From Fructilactobacillus myrtifloralis (lineage in GTDB: Bacteria > Bacillota > Bacilli > Lactobacillales > Lactobacillaceae), in NCBI RefSeq assembly GCF_024029335.1, contig NZ_CP097116.1, positions 682,001 to 746,000 on the forward strand: a stretch of 64,000 nucleotides of DNA. The letters are read 5' to 3'. The notes beneath the pieces were generated by a model. It ran no database searches. It saw only the letters and a list, made by a program, of their open reading frames with translations, and was not told where the DNA came from. Positions 25,248 to 32,323 of the stretch are shown here, in pieces (position 1 is the first letter of the stretch; each line of letters begins with the position of its first letter). Position numbers and translations under genes: made by a program.

Positions 25248-25402
25248 TCAGATTACGAATGCCAAGCGCCCTTCTTGAACTAAATCCTGATAATTAGTAT
25301 GAAAAGGACGAATATTCAGGCGTTTTAAAACTCCACAAATAACAATTTCATGGTCGCCATCCATTAAAAATCAAATCCTTGCTTAGTAAGTTCATTTTCC
25401 AA
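25248..25402 (-). pseudogene. Truncated, frameshifted ComX/SigH-like sigma-factor gene
   Basis: On the minus strand, a TTG start at 25402 follows GGGAGAAAATAAT and reads ENELTKQGFDF before a stop at 25364-25366. The next frame continues from ATG 25362-25364 with GVLKRLNIRPFHTNYQDLVQEGRLAF, which resembles region 2 of ComX/SigH-type sigma factors, then stops at 25248-25250. The rest of a normal sigma factor (about 150 residues) is missing. The remaining gene-free parts of 25179-25553 hold the ribosome site of the DUF1659 gene and the leader of the gene at 25554; I see nothing else there. Confidence 0.6.
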
Positions 25403-25553
25403 ATTATTTTCTCCCTATTTTTAGTAGTACCAACAATTACGAATTAAATCGCCCAGTTCCAACTAAAAAATTCAAGGAAGATAATTCTATTCAAACAACA
25501 CCATTTGGAGTAAGATGGAAAGCGAATTAATAGATTATTGGAGGGTGTTACTC

Positions 25554-26642
25554 ATGGCAAGACACGATCAAAAAGGCAAAATCAAAAACTTATTGGACTT
25601 AGAAGCCCAATCAGGTCCCATCGTTACCATTACGATTCCCCTGAACCCCAAGGAAGACGACACTAGACTCGACCAAATCCAAACGGATAGTTTAGTGAAA
25701 TCAGCTAAGGATGCCTTTCAAAAGGCTTACAAGCCAGAATTATGGAATGCTTACGATTTCCAAATCAAAAACTACTTAAAGGGTCTGAAACCCAACGCTT
25801 CCATCGCGAACGGAGTGGTATTGTACGTTACTAACGACTCCCTTGTGGCTTTCAACTTAAACTACACGCCACAACCAGAATTCTCGTTAAGCGACAAGTT
25901 ACCAGTACTCCCAATCGTTAAGCAATTAGAGTTCACGCCGAACTTCGACATGTTGTTCTTACAACGTGACTCATACAAGCTTTACTCGGTTAAGAACCTG
26001 GACATTACTGACCCAGATAACGTTCCTGCTGATCCATTTGACAGTGACAAGACGGAAACGAACACGATCAAGGATCCTAAGACGAACGGTCCAGAATGGG
26101 ATACTCACGAATACTTCGAACAAGTTGATAAGTACGTTCAAAAACGTTACTCAGACGTTGACCACAACCCACTGGTCTTAGTTGCTAACGCTGAAGACGC
26201 TGGTATGTTCAAGAAGGCTTCGCACAACCCATACTTGGTAACTGACAAGTCCGTTGAAATCGACGCTGCCGTTAAAAACGCTGGCGAAAACGTGGCAGAA
26301 ATTGCTCAACAAATTCACGATCAATTCGTTAAAGTTGGTGAAGAAGCTACCAAAGAAACTTACAGCAAGATGCTCGGTGCTAAGAAAGCTTCTGCTGACT
26401 TTGATGACATCAAAGCCGCTACGCTTGAAGACCGCGTTGCCAACTTGTTGATTGCTGAAAATGCTTACGTAGAAAGCAAGGATAACGGCGAAAACGTTGA
26501 CGTAACTTCAAACGGTGCCCGTCCTGCTAACCAACTTAATGACCTTGCCTTGACGGTTCTCGGCTTAGACGGTGATGTTACCGTATTACCAGCCGCGGAC
26601 ATGCCGGACAACGCTAACGTGGCTGCTATCTACAGATGGTAA
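25554..26642 (+). CDS. baeRF-family (eRF1-like) protein
   Basis: A 362-residue protein of the bacterial eRF1-like group (baeRF), whose members are predicted to act on ribosomes or tRNA; no enzyme activity is established. Support: the N-terminal PIVTITIPLNPKEDDTRLDQIQ segment, a central domain with FLQRDSYKLYSV, and the C-terminal LGLDGDVTVLPAADMPDNANVAAIYRW ending. The ATG at 25554 follows GGAGGGTG; an earlier ATG at 25515 has none. The codon choice (GTT, GCT, AAC, GAA, AAG) is that of a highly expressed gene and differs sharply from the AT-rich neighbours, so this looks like a core gene inside the accessory region. Confidence 0.75.
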   Translation: MARHDQKGKIKNLLDLEAQSGPIVTITIPLNPKEDDTRLDQIQTDSLVKSAKDAFQKAYKPELWNAYDFQIKNYLKGLKPNASIANGVVLYVTNDSLVAFNLNYTPQPEFSLSDKLPVLPIVKQLEFTPNFDMLFLQRDSYKLYSVKNLDITDPDNVPADPFDSDKTETNTIKDPKTNGPEWDTHEYFEQVDKYVQKRYSDVDHNPLVLVANAEDAGMFKKASHNPYLVTDKSVEIDAAVKNAGENVAEIAQQIHDQFVKVGEEATKETYSKMLGAKKASADFDDIKAATLEDRVANLLIAENAYVESKDNGENVDVTSNGARPANQLNDLALTVLGLDGDVTVLPAADMPDNANVAAIYRW

Positions 26643-26660
26643 GCGACTAATGGTCGAATA

Positions 26661-26689
26661 AAAAAGTCACAGTGATGTGGCTTTTTTAT
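26661..26689 (+). terminator. Intrinsic terminator after the baeRF gene
   Basis: AAAAAGTCAC and GTGGCTTTTT arms with one G-T pair and a short loop. Confidence 0.8.
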
Positions 26690-26741
26690 TTTGTATAAAA
26701 GTGCTATACCGTATACAAAAATAACTTGGAGCAGGTATAGA

Positions 26742-28034
26742 ATGAAGAAAAAAAATGATAATTTAGATAAAGCAATTAAAGATTTTGTTAAATCGATTAA
26801 TTTAAATCCTGATGAAGTTATTAATGTCCTATATGGAAAATTCAATTTTTCATATTCAGGAGACAAGATGAGTAATTTGCTTTCAGAAATTGTAAAAAAC
26901 GAAAAATATAAAAATATATTTTTTGAACCACGACTGGAACATAAGCTTACTGAGTATATTGAAACTAAATTTATCGAAAAAAGTGATAGTACTGATAAAC
27001 CACAGACTAGCAATGAAGATATAGAAGACATAATTTATTCATTTTTAAATCAGGATAAAACCACTTTTATTGTTTTACTTCCTATATCTGGAATATATAT
27101 AATAAACGATGAATTAAATCTTGGAATTTTAAAGATTTACAATAGCTGTCAACAACAAAAGATATTTAACCAAATTAAAGAACAATACAATATACAAAGT
27201 TTCACGGAAGAATCAACTCGTGAATTCCCAAAAACGAAACCTTTTGTGATTTTAAATATCAAATCAATTGATAATAGTACTGATAATGATGATGGCTACT
27301 ATGCAATTCTAGCTGCAAAAAGAATCATTTCCGGAATTTTAAATGCAACACAAATTATGGTTTATGGTCAACCGTACAGAATTGAGTTAGCAAATTCAGA
27401 AATAGATTTCCCCACTTCTCCAATTGTAATAAAACCGAAAGACAAAAAAATAATTGTGCACTTTGGCGAGTATGAACCGCCATTATTAAATGAAAAATAT
27501 TTAAGCAGAACTGTGAACCTTGAAGAAAACAAAACATTTTTTTCTATAATCAATCTAATTGCTAAGAAAATTAAAAAAAATGAACCACTAACTAATTTTG
27601 AAAGTGATTTATGGAAAGCAAATGAACATATTGGAAATGGGATCAAGGAACAAGAAAGTGAAAAGAAATTAACCAATTTCATGATGGGAATTGAATCATT
27701 AGTAGAAATAAAATCAAAACACATCACTGAACAAATTGCTATAACTACTGCAGTTATTTATTTAGGACCTGAGGGAATCAAAAACAAAAAAAATAGAAAC
27801 AAATTCATAAAGGATTTTAAAAATCTATACAATTTAAGATCAAAAATATCACATGGTGGAACGGGAATAATTTCAAAAAATGATTTAAATCTATTAGGTT
27901 TCATATCTATTGTCATATTAAAATCACTTTCTGATCATTATAATGAATTAAAAAACGAATCTAGTATAAAAAAACCAAAACTAATTAGTTATGCAAAATC
28001 AAAGGTACCAGATTTAATTCAATATTTTAAATAA
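26742..28034 (+). CDS. HEPN-domain protein, candidate defence RNase
   Basis: A 430-residue AT-rich gene without a named family. The C-terminal part (about residues 300-400) has the layout of an ApeA-like HEPN domain: KKLTNFMMGIESLVEIKS helix, a long helix with AITTAVIYLG, and LYNLRSKISHGGTG, in which R-x4-H is the HEPN nuclease motif. The N-terminal 200 residues are a mixed alpha/beta region with FIVLLPISGIYII. GGAG stands ten bases before ATG 26742; the earlier frame start at 26691 overlaps the previous terminator. It is a single gene between terminators, next to the AbiH/R-M block, so a role in phage defence is a reasonable guess. Confidence 0.6.
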   Translation: MKKKNDNLDKAIKDFVKSINLNPDEVINVLYGKFNFSYSGDKMSNLLSEIVKNEKYKNIFFEPRLEHKLTEYIETKFIEKSDSTDKPQTSNEDIEDIIYSFLNQDKTTFIVLLPISGIYIINDELNLGILKIYNSCQQQKIFNQIKEQYNIQSFTEESTREFPKTKPFVILNIKSIDNSTDNDDGYYAILAAKRIISGILNATQIMVYGQPYRIELANSEIDFPTSPIVIKPKDKKIIVHFGEYEPPLLNEKYLSRTVNLEENKTFFSIINLIAKKIKKNEPLTNFESDLWKANEHIGNGIKEQESEKKLTNFMMGIESLVEIKSKHITEQIAITTAVIYLGPEGIKNKKNRNKFIKDFKNLYNLRSKISHGGTGIISKNDLNLLGFISIVILKSLSDHYNELKNESSIKKPKLISYAKSKVPDLIQYFK

Positions 28035-28035
28035 A

Positions 28036-28072
28036 TAAAAAGGACCTACCCCACCACGGTAAGTCCTTTTTT
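28036..28072. terminator. Bidirectional terminator, right edge of the accessory region
   Basis: AAAAGGAC-TACC and GGTA-GTCCTTTT arms. It closes the HEPN gene and the converging amtB. Confidence 0.88.
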
Positions 28073-28078
28073 AATTCC

Positions 28079-29278
28079 TTATGATTCCGTCATTTCTCGT
28101 TTCACGATTTCTTCCTCATGGCGCATCCGCATGCTCATGATCCGTTTCAAGATCAACACAATGATCGTTACAACCACTACGGTAAAGACCACCGTAAACA
28201 GGGTTGCCCCGAGTTGAATCCCAAACTGGTGGAAGTTCCCTCCGGCTAACCAGCCGTTGTGGGTAACCACCGGGTTAATCGCCTTGCTAGCAAAGAGACC
28301 GGTTAACACGCTTCCCATGATCCCAGACACCCCGTGACAACCAAAGGCATCCAACGTATCATCGACTTTCAAGAGCGGTTTAATCACGGTGATAAATCCG
28401 TAGCTGGCCATCGTAGCCAATGCACCAATTATCATCGCACTTTCAATCGACACGTACCCGCAGGCCGGCGTGATTGCCACTAGCCCACAGATTGCCCCCG
28501 AACAAATTCCAAACAAGGTTGCGTTACGTTTGGTGAACACGTCCAGGATGATCCAGATTAACATGGCAGTTGCGGTTGCTACCGTCGTGGTTAACATGGC
28601 CTGCATCGCAATTCCGTTAATCGCAAAGGCGGAGCCGGCGTTAAACCCGTACCAGCCAATCCAGAGGAAGGTCGTTCCAAGTAGCACCCAGCTCAAACTC
28701 TTCGGACTCCCCTTTTCCTTAATCAACCGTGGTCCTAAGAAGTACGCCAGTAACAACGCCGTCACTCCAGCGTTAATGTGCACTACCAATCCACCGGCAA
28801 AGTCGAGAACTCCGAGGCTTTGCAGGAATCCGCCACCCCACACGATGTGGACCAAGGGATAGTACACAAAGAGCGACCATAACACGACGAATAGTAAGAG
28901 AAAGCGGAAATTGATTCGTTCCACGACGGCCCCCACAAACAGGGCGGGCGTGATCACCGCAAACATCATTTGAAAAATCAGGAACGCGATGTTAGTAATG
29001 CTGCCACCGGTGGTCGGCGCTCCCGCGTTCAGTTTCACGTTGTGTAAAAAGAAGTTATGAAGATTCCCGATCAGGTTCCAGTTATTCCCCGAAAACGAGA
29101 GGGAATACCCGCAGACGACCCAGAGCAGCACCGGTACACAACACATGATGAAGACCGCCATCAGGGTATTGTTAATGTCTCTGCGGGGCACCATCCCCCC
29201 GTAGAAAAATGCCAGGCCCGGCGTCATCAGCAGGACCAAAATCGAACATAGAAAAATAAATAACACGTTAACCGCCAT
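28079..29278 (-). CDS. amtB: Ammonium transporter AmtB
   Basis: A 399-residue Amt/MEP channel that imports ammonium. It has eleven hydrophobic helices. Family marks include LLMTPGLAFFYGGMV near residue 18, FAGGLVVHINAGVTALLLAY near 158 (first pore His), TTFLWIGWYGFNAGSA near 208 and DAFGCHGVSGIMGSVLTGLFA near 310 (second pore His). The cytoplasmic tail is short and charged. GAAGGGGAG precedes the ATG. No glnK gene is adjacent. I searched its upstream region for a GlnR box and found only a poor match. Confidence 0.95.
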   Translation of the reverse strand: MAVNVLFIFLCSILVLLMTPGLAFFYGGMVPRRDINNTLMAVFIMCCVPVLLWVVCGYSLSFSGNNWNLIGNLHNFFLHNVKLNAGAPTTGGSITNIAFLIFQMMFAVITPALFVGAVVERINFRFLLLFVVLWSLFVYYPLVHIVWGGGFLQSLGVLDFAGGLVVHINAGVTALLLAYFLGPRLIKEKGSPKSLSWVLLGTTFLWIGWYGFNAGSAFAINGIAMQAMLTTTVATATAMLIWIILDVFTKRNATLFGICSGAICGLVAITPACGYVSIESAMIIGALATMASYGFITVIKPLLKVDDTLDAFGCHGVSGIMGSVLTGLFASKAINPVVTHNGWLAGGNFHQFGIQLGATLFTVVFTVVVVTIIVLILKRIMSMRMRHEEEIVKREMTES

Positions 29279-29382
29279 TGTAAATCTCCCCTTCGCTGTT
29301 TTTCTCAGTATAGAAAGCTCGTTTCTATTTGTTTAGGGTTGATGTCGGGTTATGCAACATCACCTGCCAGAAAAATTAAGGA

Positions 29383-29411
29383 TTGACAGCTGGTAAGGCT
29401 GGTTCTATACT
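29383..29411 (+). promoter_or_regulatory. Promoter of the isoleucine-epimerase leader
   Basis: Consensus TTGACA (29383-29388) and TATACT (29406-29411) with 17-bp spacing, 30 bp before the leader-peptide start. A strong promoter is what attenuation control needs. Confidence 0.85.
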
Positions 29412-29440
29412 AATAAAAATTACTGAAAGGAGTGACAAGC

Positions 29441-29524
29441 ATGGCTGCACCCACCACAACTACAATGGTCATTTTATTATCCGTCATTGTTAAACATGCG
29501 GATGATAAAGTGGTGTGCGCCTAG
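29441..29524 (+). CDS. Leader peptide rich in Thr, Val, Ile and Leu
   Basis: A 27-codon reading frame with GAAAGGAG nine bases upstream and a consensus promoter. After MAAP come four Thr, then MVILLSVIVK, so most codons 5-17 are Thr, Val, Ile or Leu; two more Val occur near the end. It is directly followed by alternative hairpins and a terminator ahead of the epimerase gene. This is the organisation of an amino-acid leader attenuator, with ribosome stalling on scarce branched-chain aminoacyl-tRNAs expected to allow read-through. The peptide itself probably has no other function. Confidence 0.72.
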   Translation: MAAPTTTTMVILLSVIVKHADDKVVCA

Positions 29525-29535
29525 CTCGTCATTTC

Positions 29536-29630
29536 ACCGTCCGTACAGCTTGCTAACTGTGGGGACGGGCTTGATTTACACATAACAGCCCTTCACAAAG
29601 AGCCCCCGGTCACAAGCTGGAGGCTCTTTT
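29536..29630 (+). promoter_or_regulatory. Attenuator: alternative hairpins and terminator ahead of the epimerase gene
   Basis: Four segments can pair as 1:2, 2:3 or 3:4. Segment 1 is ACCGTCC (29536-29542); segment 2 is GGACGGGCT (29563-29571); segment 3 is AGAGCCC (29599-29605); segment 4 is GGCTCTTTT (29622-29630). 1:2 pairs CCGTCC with GGACGG. 2:3 pairs GGGCT with AGCCC. 3:4 pairs AGAGCC with GGCTCT and ends in four T, forming the terminator. A further AGCCC at 29587-29591 can also hold segment 2. Confidence 0.7.
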
Positions 29631-29664
29631 CAGTGTTAATTGGAATTCTAGAGGAGGAACCGTT

Positions 29665-30999
29665 ATGTCACAGAATCAAGCACTACTGCACCAAGAATCC
29701 CAGGGATTAGCACCGGCGAGTCGCATCAAGTTCTTCAATGTCGTTTTAAAGTCCGGCAAGGGCGCCATCCTGACCGATGCCGACAACCGCGATTACATTG
29801 ACTTACTCTCCAGTGCCTCGTCCACGAACACCGGACACGCGCATCCGCACGTCGTTCATGCCATCCAGGAACAGGCTACCCGCTTAATCCAGTACACACC
29901 GGCCTACTTTGCGACTGAGCCAGAGATTGAACTGGTCAAGCGCTTAACTGCGCTGGCTCCAATTGCTGGTCCCGTCAAGGTAGCCTTTGGTAACTCGGGG
30001 TCGGATGCAAACGATGCGATCATAAAATTCGCCCGGGCCTACACCGGCCGGCAAAACGTGGTGAGCTTCACCGGCGCCTACCATGGTTCTACGTACGGTT
30101 CAATCACCACCTCAGCAGTGAGCCTCAACATGGCACGCAAGATTGGTCCGTTATTACCGGGCGTCGTTAAGGTGCCGTTCCCGAGTCATTGGGACCGGTT
30201 ACCCAACGAAACTGAAGCTGAGTTCTGTGACCGGATGTTTGCCGCCTTCAAACAACCCTTTGAAACCTACCTTCCTGCCGATGAAACAGCCTTAGTCGAA
30301 ATCGAAGCCATCCAGGGTGACGGCGGCTTTTGTAAGGCTCCCGCTCGCTACCTCGACCAGGTCTATACCTTCTGTCAGGAACACGGAATCCTGTTTGCCG
30401 TTGATGAAGTTAACCAGGGACTGGGGCGCTCCGGAACCATGTGGAGTATCGACCACTTCCCCAACGTCCATCCCGACCTCATCGCGGTCGGGAAATCGAT
30501 TGCTTCCGGCTTACCATTAAGTGCGGTCCTCGGCCGGGCCGAAGTCATGGACGCCCTTGCTGCGCCCGGAAACGTCTACACCACGGCGGGAAACCCGGTC
30601 ACCACGGCCGCGGCTAACGCGACTCTCGACGTCATTAACGATGAACACCTGGTCGAACGGAGTGCCCGGTTAGGTAAGACGGCGCGCCAGTTCTTTCTCG
30701 ACTTACGGAAGCAATATCCTTTCATCGGCGACGTCCGCATCTATGGCCTCAACGGTGGGATTGATGTGGTTGATCCAGAAACGAAGCAACCCGATGCAAT
30801 CGCAGCTTCAATGTTAATCACCCGGTTATTGGAACTAGGCGTCTTAATGATTACCGTTCGGGGGAACGTGTTACGGTTCCAACCACCATTGGTAATTCCG
30901 GAACAAACTTTGCAACAGGCCTTTCAAATCATTGAAACCGCCTGTGCCGACTTGCAGGCGGGGCGGATTGCTAAACCAGACCATCAGATTGGGTGGTAA
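29665..30999 (+). CDS. PLP-dependent amino-acid 2-epimerase/aminotransferase (isoleucine 2-epimerase type)
   Basis: A 444-residue class III, fold-type I PLP enzyme. From memory it is strikingly similar to the Lactobacillus buchneri isoleucine 2-epimerase, which racemises branched-chain amino acids at C2: shared blocks include FGNSGSDANDAIIKFARAYTGRQ, YHGSTYGS, DEVNQGLGR, the PLP lysine in VGKSIASGLPLSAV (about residue 280) and NVLRFQPPLVIP, and even the IGW C-terminus. The usual annotation would be 4-aminobutyrate aminotransferase. GAGGAGG precedes the ATG. The Val/Ile/Leu-rich leader attenuator upstream independently points to branched-chain substrates. Confidence 0.85.
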   Translation: MSQNQALLHQESQGLAPASRIKFFNVVLKSGKGAILTDADNRDYIDLLSSASSTNTGHAHPHVVHAIQEQATRLIQYTPAYFATEPEIELVKRLTALAPIAGPVKVAFGNSGSDANDAIIKFARAYTGRQNVVSFTGAYHGSTYGSITTSAVSLNMARKIGPLLPGVVKVPFPSHWDRLPNETEAEFCDRMFAAFKQPFETYLPADETALVEIEAIQGDGGFCKAPARYLDQVYTFCQEHGILFAVDEVNQGLGRSGTMWSIDHFPNVHPDLIAVGKSIASGLPLSAVLGRAEVMDALAAPGNVYTTAGNPVTTAAANATLDVINDEHLVERSARLGKTARQFFLDLRKQYPFIGDVRIYGLNGGIDVVDPETKQPDAIAASMLITRLLELGVLMITVRGNVLRFQPPLVIPEQTLQQAFQIIETACADLQAGRIAKPDHQIGW

Positions 31000-31010
31000 G
31001 CTACCGTGAT

Positions 31011-31039
31011 TTGTGACAACTACCCGGCGTTCGTCACAA
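31011..31039 (+). promoter_or_regulatory. Inverted repeat, possible operator
   Basis: TTGTGAC (31011-31017) and GTCACAA (31033-31039) are perfect 7-bp arms 15 bp apart, with no T run, so it is not a terminator. It lies upstream of the secreted-protein gene at 31100. The regulator is unknown. Confidence 0.35.
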
Positions 31040-31099
31040 CCTGGGCTGGAAAATTATCCGGACAATTGCTATCATGAAAGCTAGTGTTTGGTTAATTTT

Positions 31100-31525
31100 A
31101 TGGAGGAGTTGTTCATCATTCGTCATTTTCATACTGTGTTTACGTTCATCGTAAGCGGGATCGCCTTACTAACCTTCAGTAGTGCCGGAACTACCCAGCT
31201 GTCCGTGCAGGCCGCTAGTCACCACGCTAAGACGCATCACCATTGCAAGGGGCACCAGCAAAAGCACCGCCAGCGAGCTCGGCACCGGCAAACAAAGCAG
31301 GTGAAAACCCCGACTCCGAAACCGGCACCCACTACTTCGGAGCCCGTCACGAATAATGAACCGGACCCGCAACCAAACTCCGCGGGCACAATCATTGGTA
31401 ACAGTCGCACGCTGGTTTACCATACTCCGGACCAGTCAAACTATCACATTAACAGTGGCAATATCGTTTCCTTCGATTCCGAAGCAGAAGCGCAGGCCGC
31501 TGGCTATCATAAATCAACTCGTTAA
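31100..31525 (+). CDS. Secreted His-rich protein with C-terminal sunset-type domain
   Basis: A 141-residue exported protein. A signal peptide (hydrophobic core FTFIVSGIALLTF) ends at about VQA-ASHH. The next 35 residues are rich in His, Lys, Arg and Gln (HHAKTHHHCKGHQQKH), a possible metal-binding or wall-binding stretch, followed by a Pro/Thr linker. The C-terminal IIGNSRTLVYHT...FDSEAEAQAAGYHKSTR matches the small domain often found on lactobacillar nucleases and cell-surface proteins. The start is uncertain: ATG 31100 has no ribosome site, while GGAGGAG at 31102-31108 points to an ATT at 31118. Function unknown. Confidence 0.65.
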   Translation: MEELFIIRHFHTVFTFIVSGIALLTFSSAGTTQLSVQAASHHAKTHHHCKGHQQKHRQRARHRQTKQVKTPTPKPAPTTSEPVTNNEPDPQPNSAGTIIGNSRTLVYHTPDQSNYHINSGNIVSFDSEAEAQAAGYHKSTR

Positions 31526-31553
31526 AAAGGAACCGCACCTGCGGTTCCTTTTT
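31524..31553 (+). terminator. Intrinsic terminator
   Basis: AAAGGAACCGCA and TGCGGTTCCTTT arms with a very short loop, then a T run. Confidence 0.88.
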
Positions 31554-31599
31554 TGGTATCATGAAGCTGAATTAATCTTGTCAATAAAGAAGGATGCTT

Positions 31600-32247
31600 A
31601 TGCTGAACCACTTTCGCAACAGTCGTGATTACCAGATTCTCAATGAAATTCTCAGTGCCCTAACCCACGGAATCGGAGCGGCAGTGAGCATTGCGGGTTT
31701 AGTCCTACTCATTTTACGTGGGGTGCAAGAAGGTGGCGCCCTCAGAATCACCTGCTTTGCCATCTATGGTTCGATTCTGGTGCTCTTTTACCTGGCCTCG
31801 ACCCTCTTTCACAGCCTCTCGTTTACACCTGCTAAACACATTTTCCAGGTCTTTGACCACTCGGCAATTTACATCTTGATTGCGGGAACTTACCTGCCCT
31901 ACTGTTTGGTGACCATTGGAGGGTGGCTCGGTTGGACCACTTTGATTGTGATCTGGCTGATGGCGCTTGCTGGCATTATCTATAAAGCCATGTATGGCAA
32001 TCGGTTCCCGGTTGTTTCCACCGTCATTTACGTCGTGATGGGCTGGGCCTGTCTAGTGGATGCCCTTCCGCTATGGCAACGTCTGAACCACCTAAGTTTC
32101 TGGCTTCTGTTTGCCGGTGGCGTTGCTTTTACCGTGGGCGCCGTGCTATACAGTTTTAAACGCATCCTCTTTGGTCATGTAATTTGGCACCTCTTCGTGA
32201 TGCTCGGGACGGTCTTAATGTACTTTTCGATTTATATAGGGGTCTAA
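31600..32247 (+). CDS. Hemolysin III/PAQR-family membrane protein
   Basis: A 215-residue seven-helix membrane protein of the PAQR/YqfA family. Family marks are NEILSALTHGIGA near the N-terminus (first metal-ligand His), ASTLFHSL and VFDHSAIYILIAGTYLP in the middle, and the late FGHVIWHLFVMLG near residue 195. These His residues form the zinc site in the family. The ATG at 31600 has AGAAGGA at six bases; an in-frame ATG two codons earlier overlaps it. The cellular role in lactobacilli is unknown; hemolysis is a historical label. Confidence 0.85.
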   Translation: MLNHFRNSRDYQILNEILSALTHGIGAAVSIAGLVLLILRGVQEGGALRITCFAIYGSILVLFYLASTLFHSLSFTPAKHIFQVFDHSAIYILIAGTYLPYCLVTIGGWLGWTTLIVIWLMALAGIIYKAMYGNRFPVVSTVIYVVMGWACLVDALPLWQRLNHLSFWLLFAGGVAFTVGAVLYSFKRILFGHVIWHLFVMLGTVLMYFSIYIGV

Positions 32248-32260
32248 CCTAGATAACAAT

Positions 32261-32298
32261 AACGGGGTGGGAGAACGACACGTTCTCCCACCCCGTTT
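32261..32298. terminator. Strong bidirectional terminator
   Basis: ACGGGGTGGGAGAAC and its complement form a 15-bp perfect stem with a five-base loop between the hemolysin III gene and rbsK-rpiA. Confidence 0.85.
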
Positions 32299-32323
32299 GT
32301 AGTTTGAATTAATTAACCCATCC

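Noticed and set aside
29279-29382. GlnR box upstream of amtB (TGTCG-N7-CAACA)
   Set aside because: Two of eight consensus positions mismatch and the other half-palindrome is poor; not reported as a feature.
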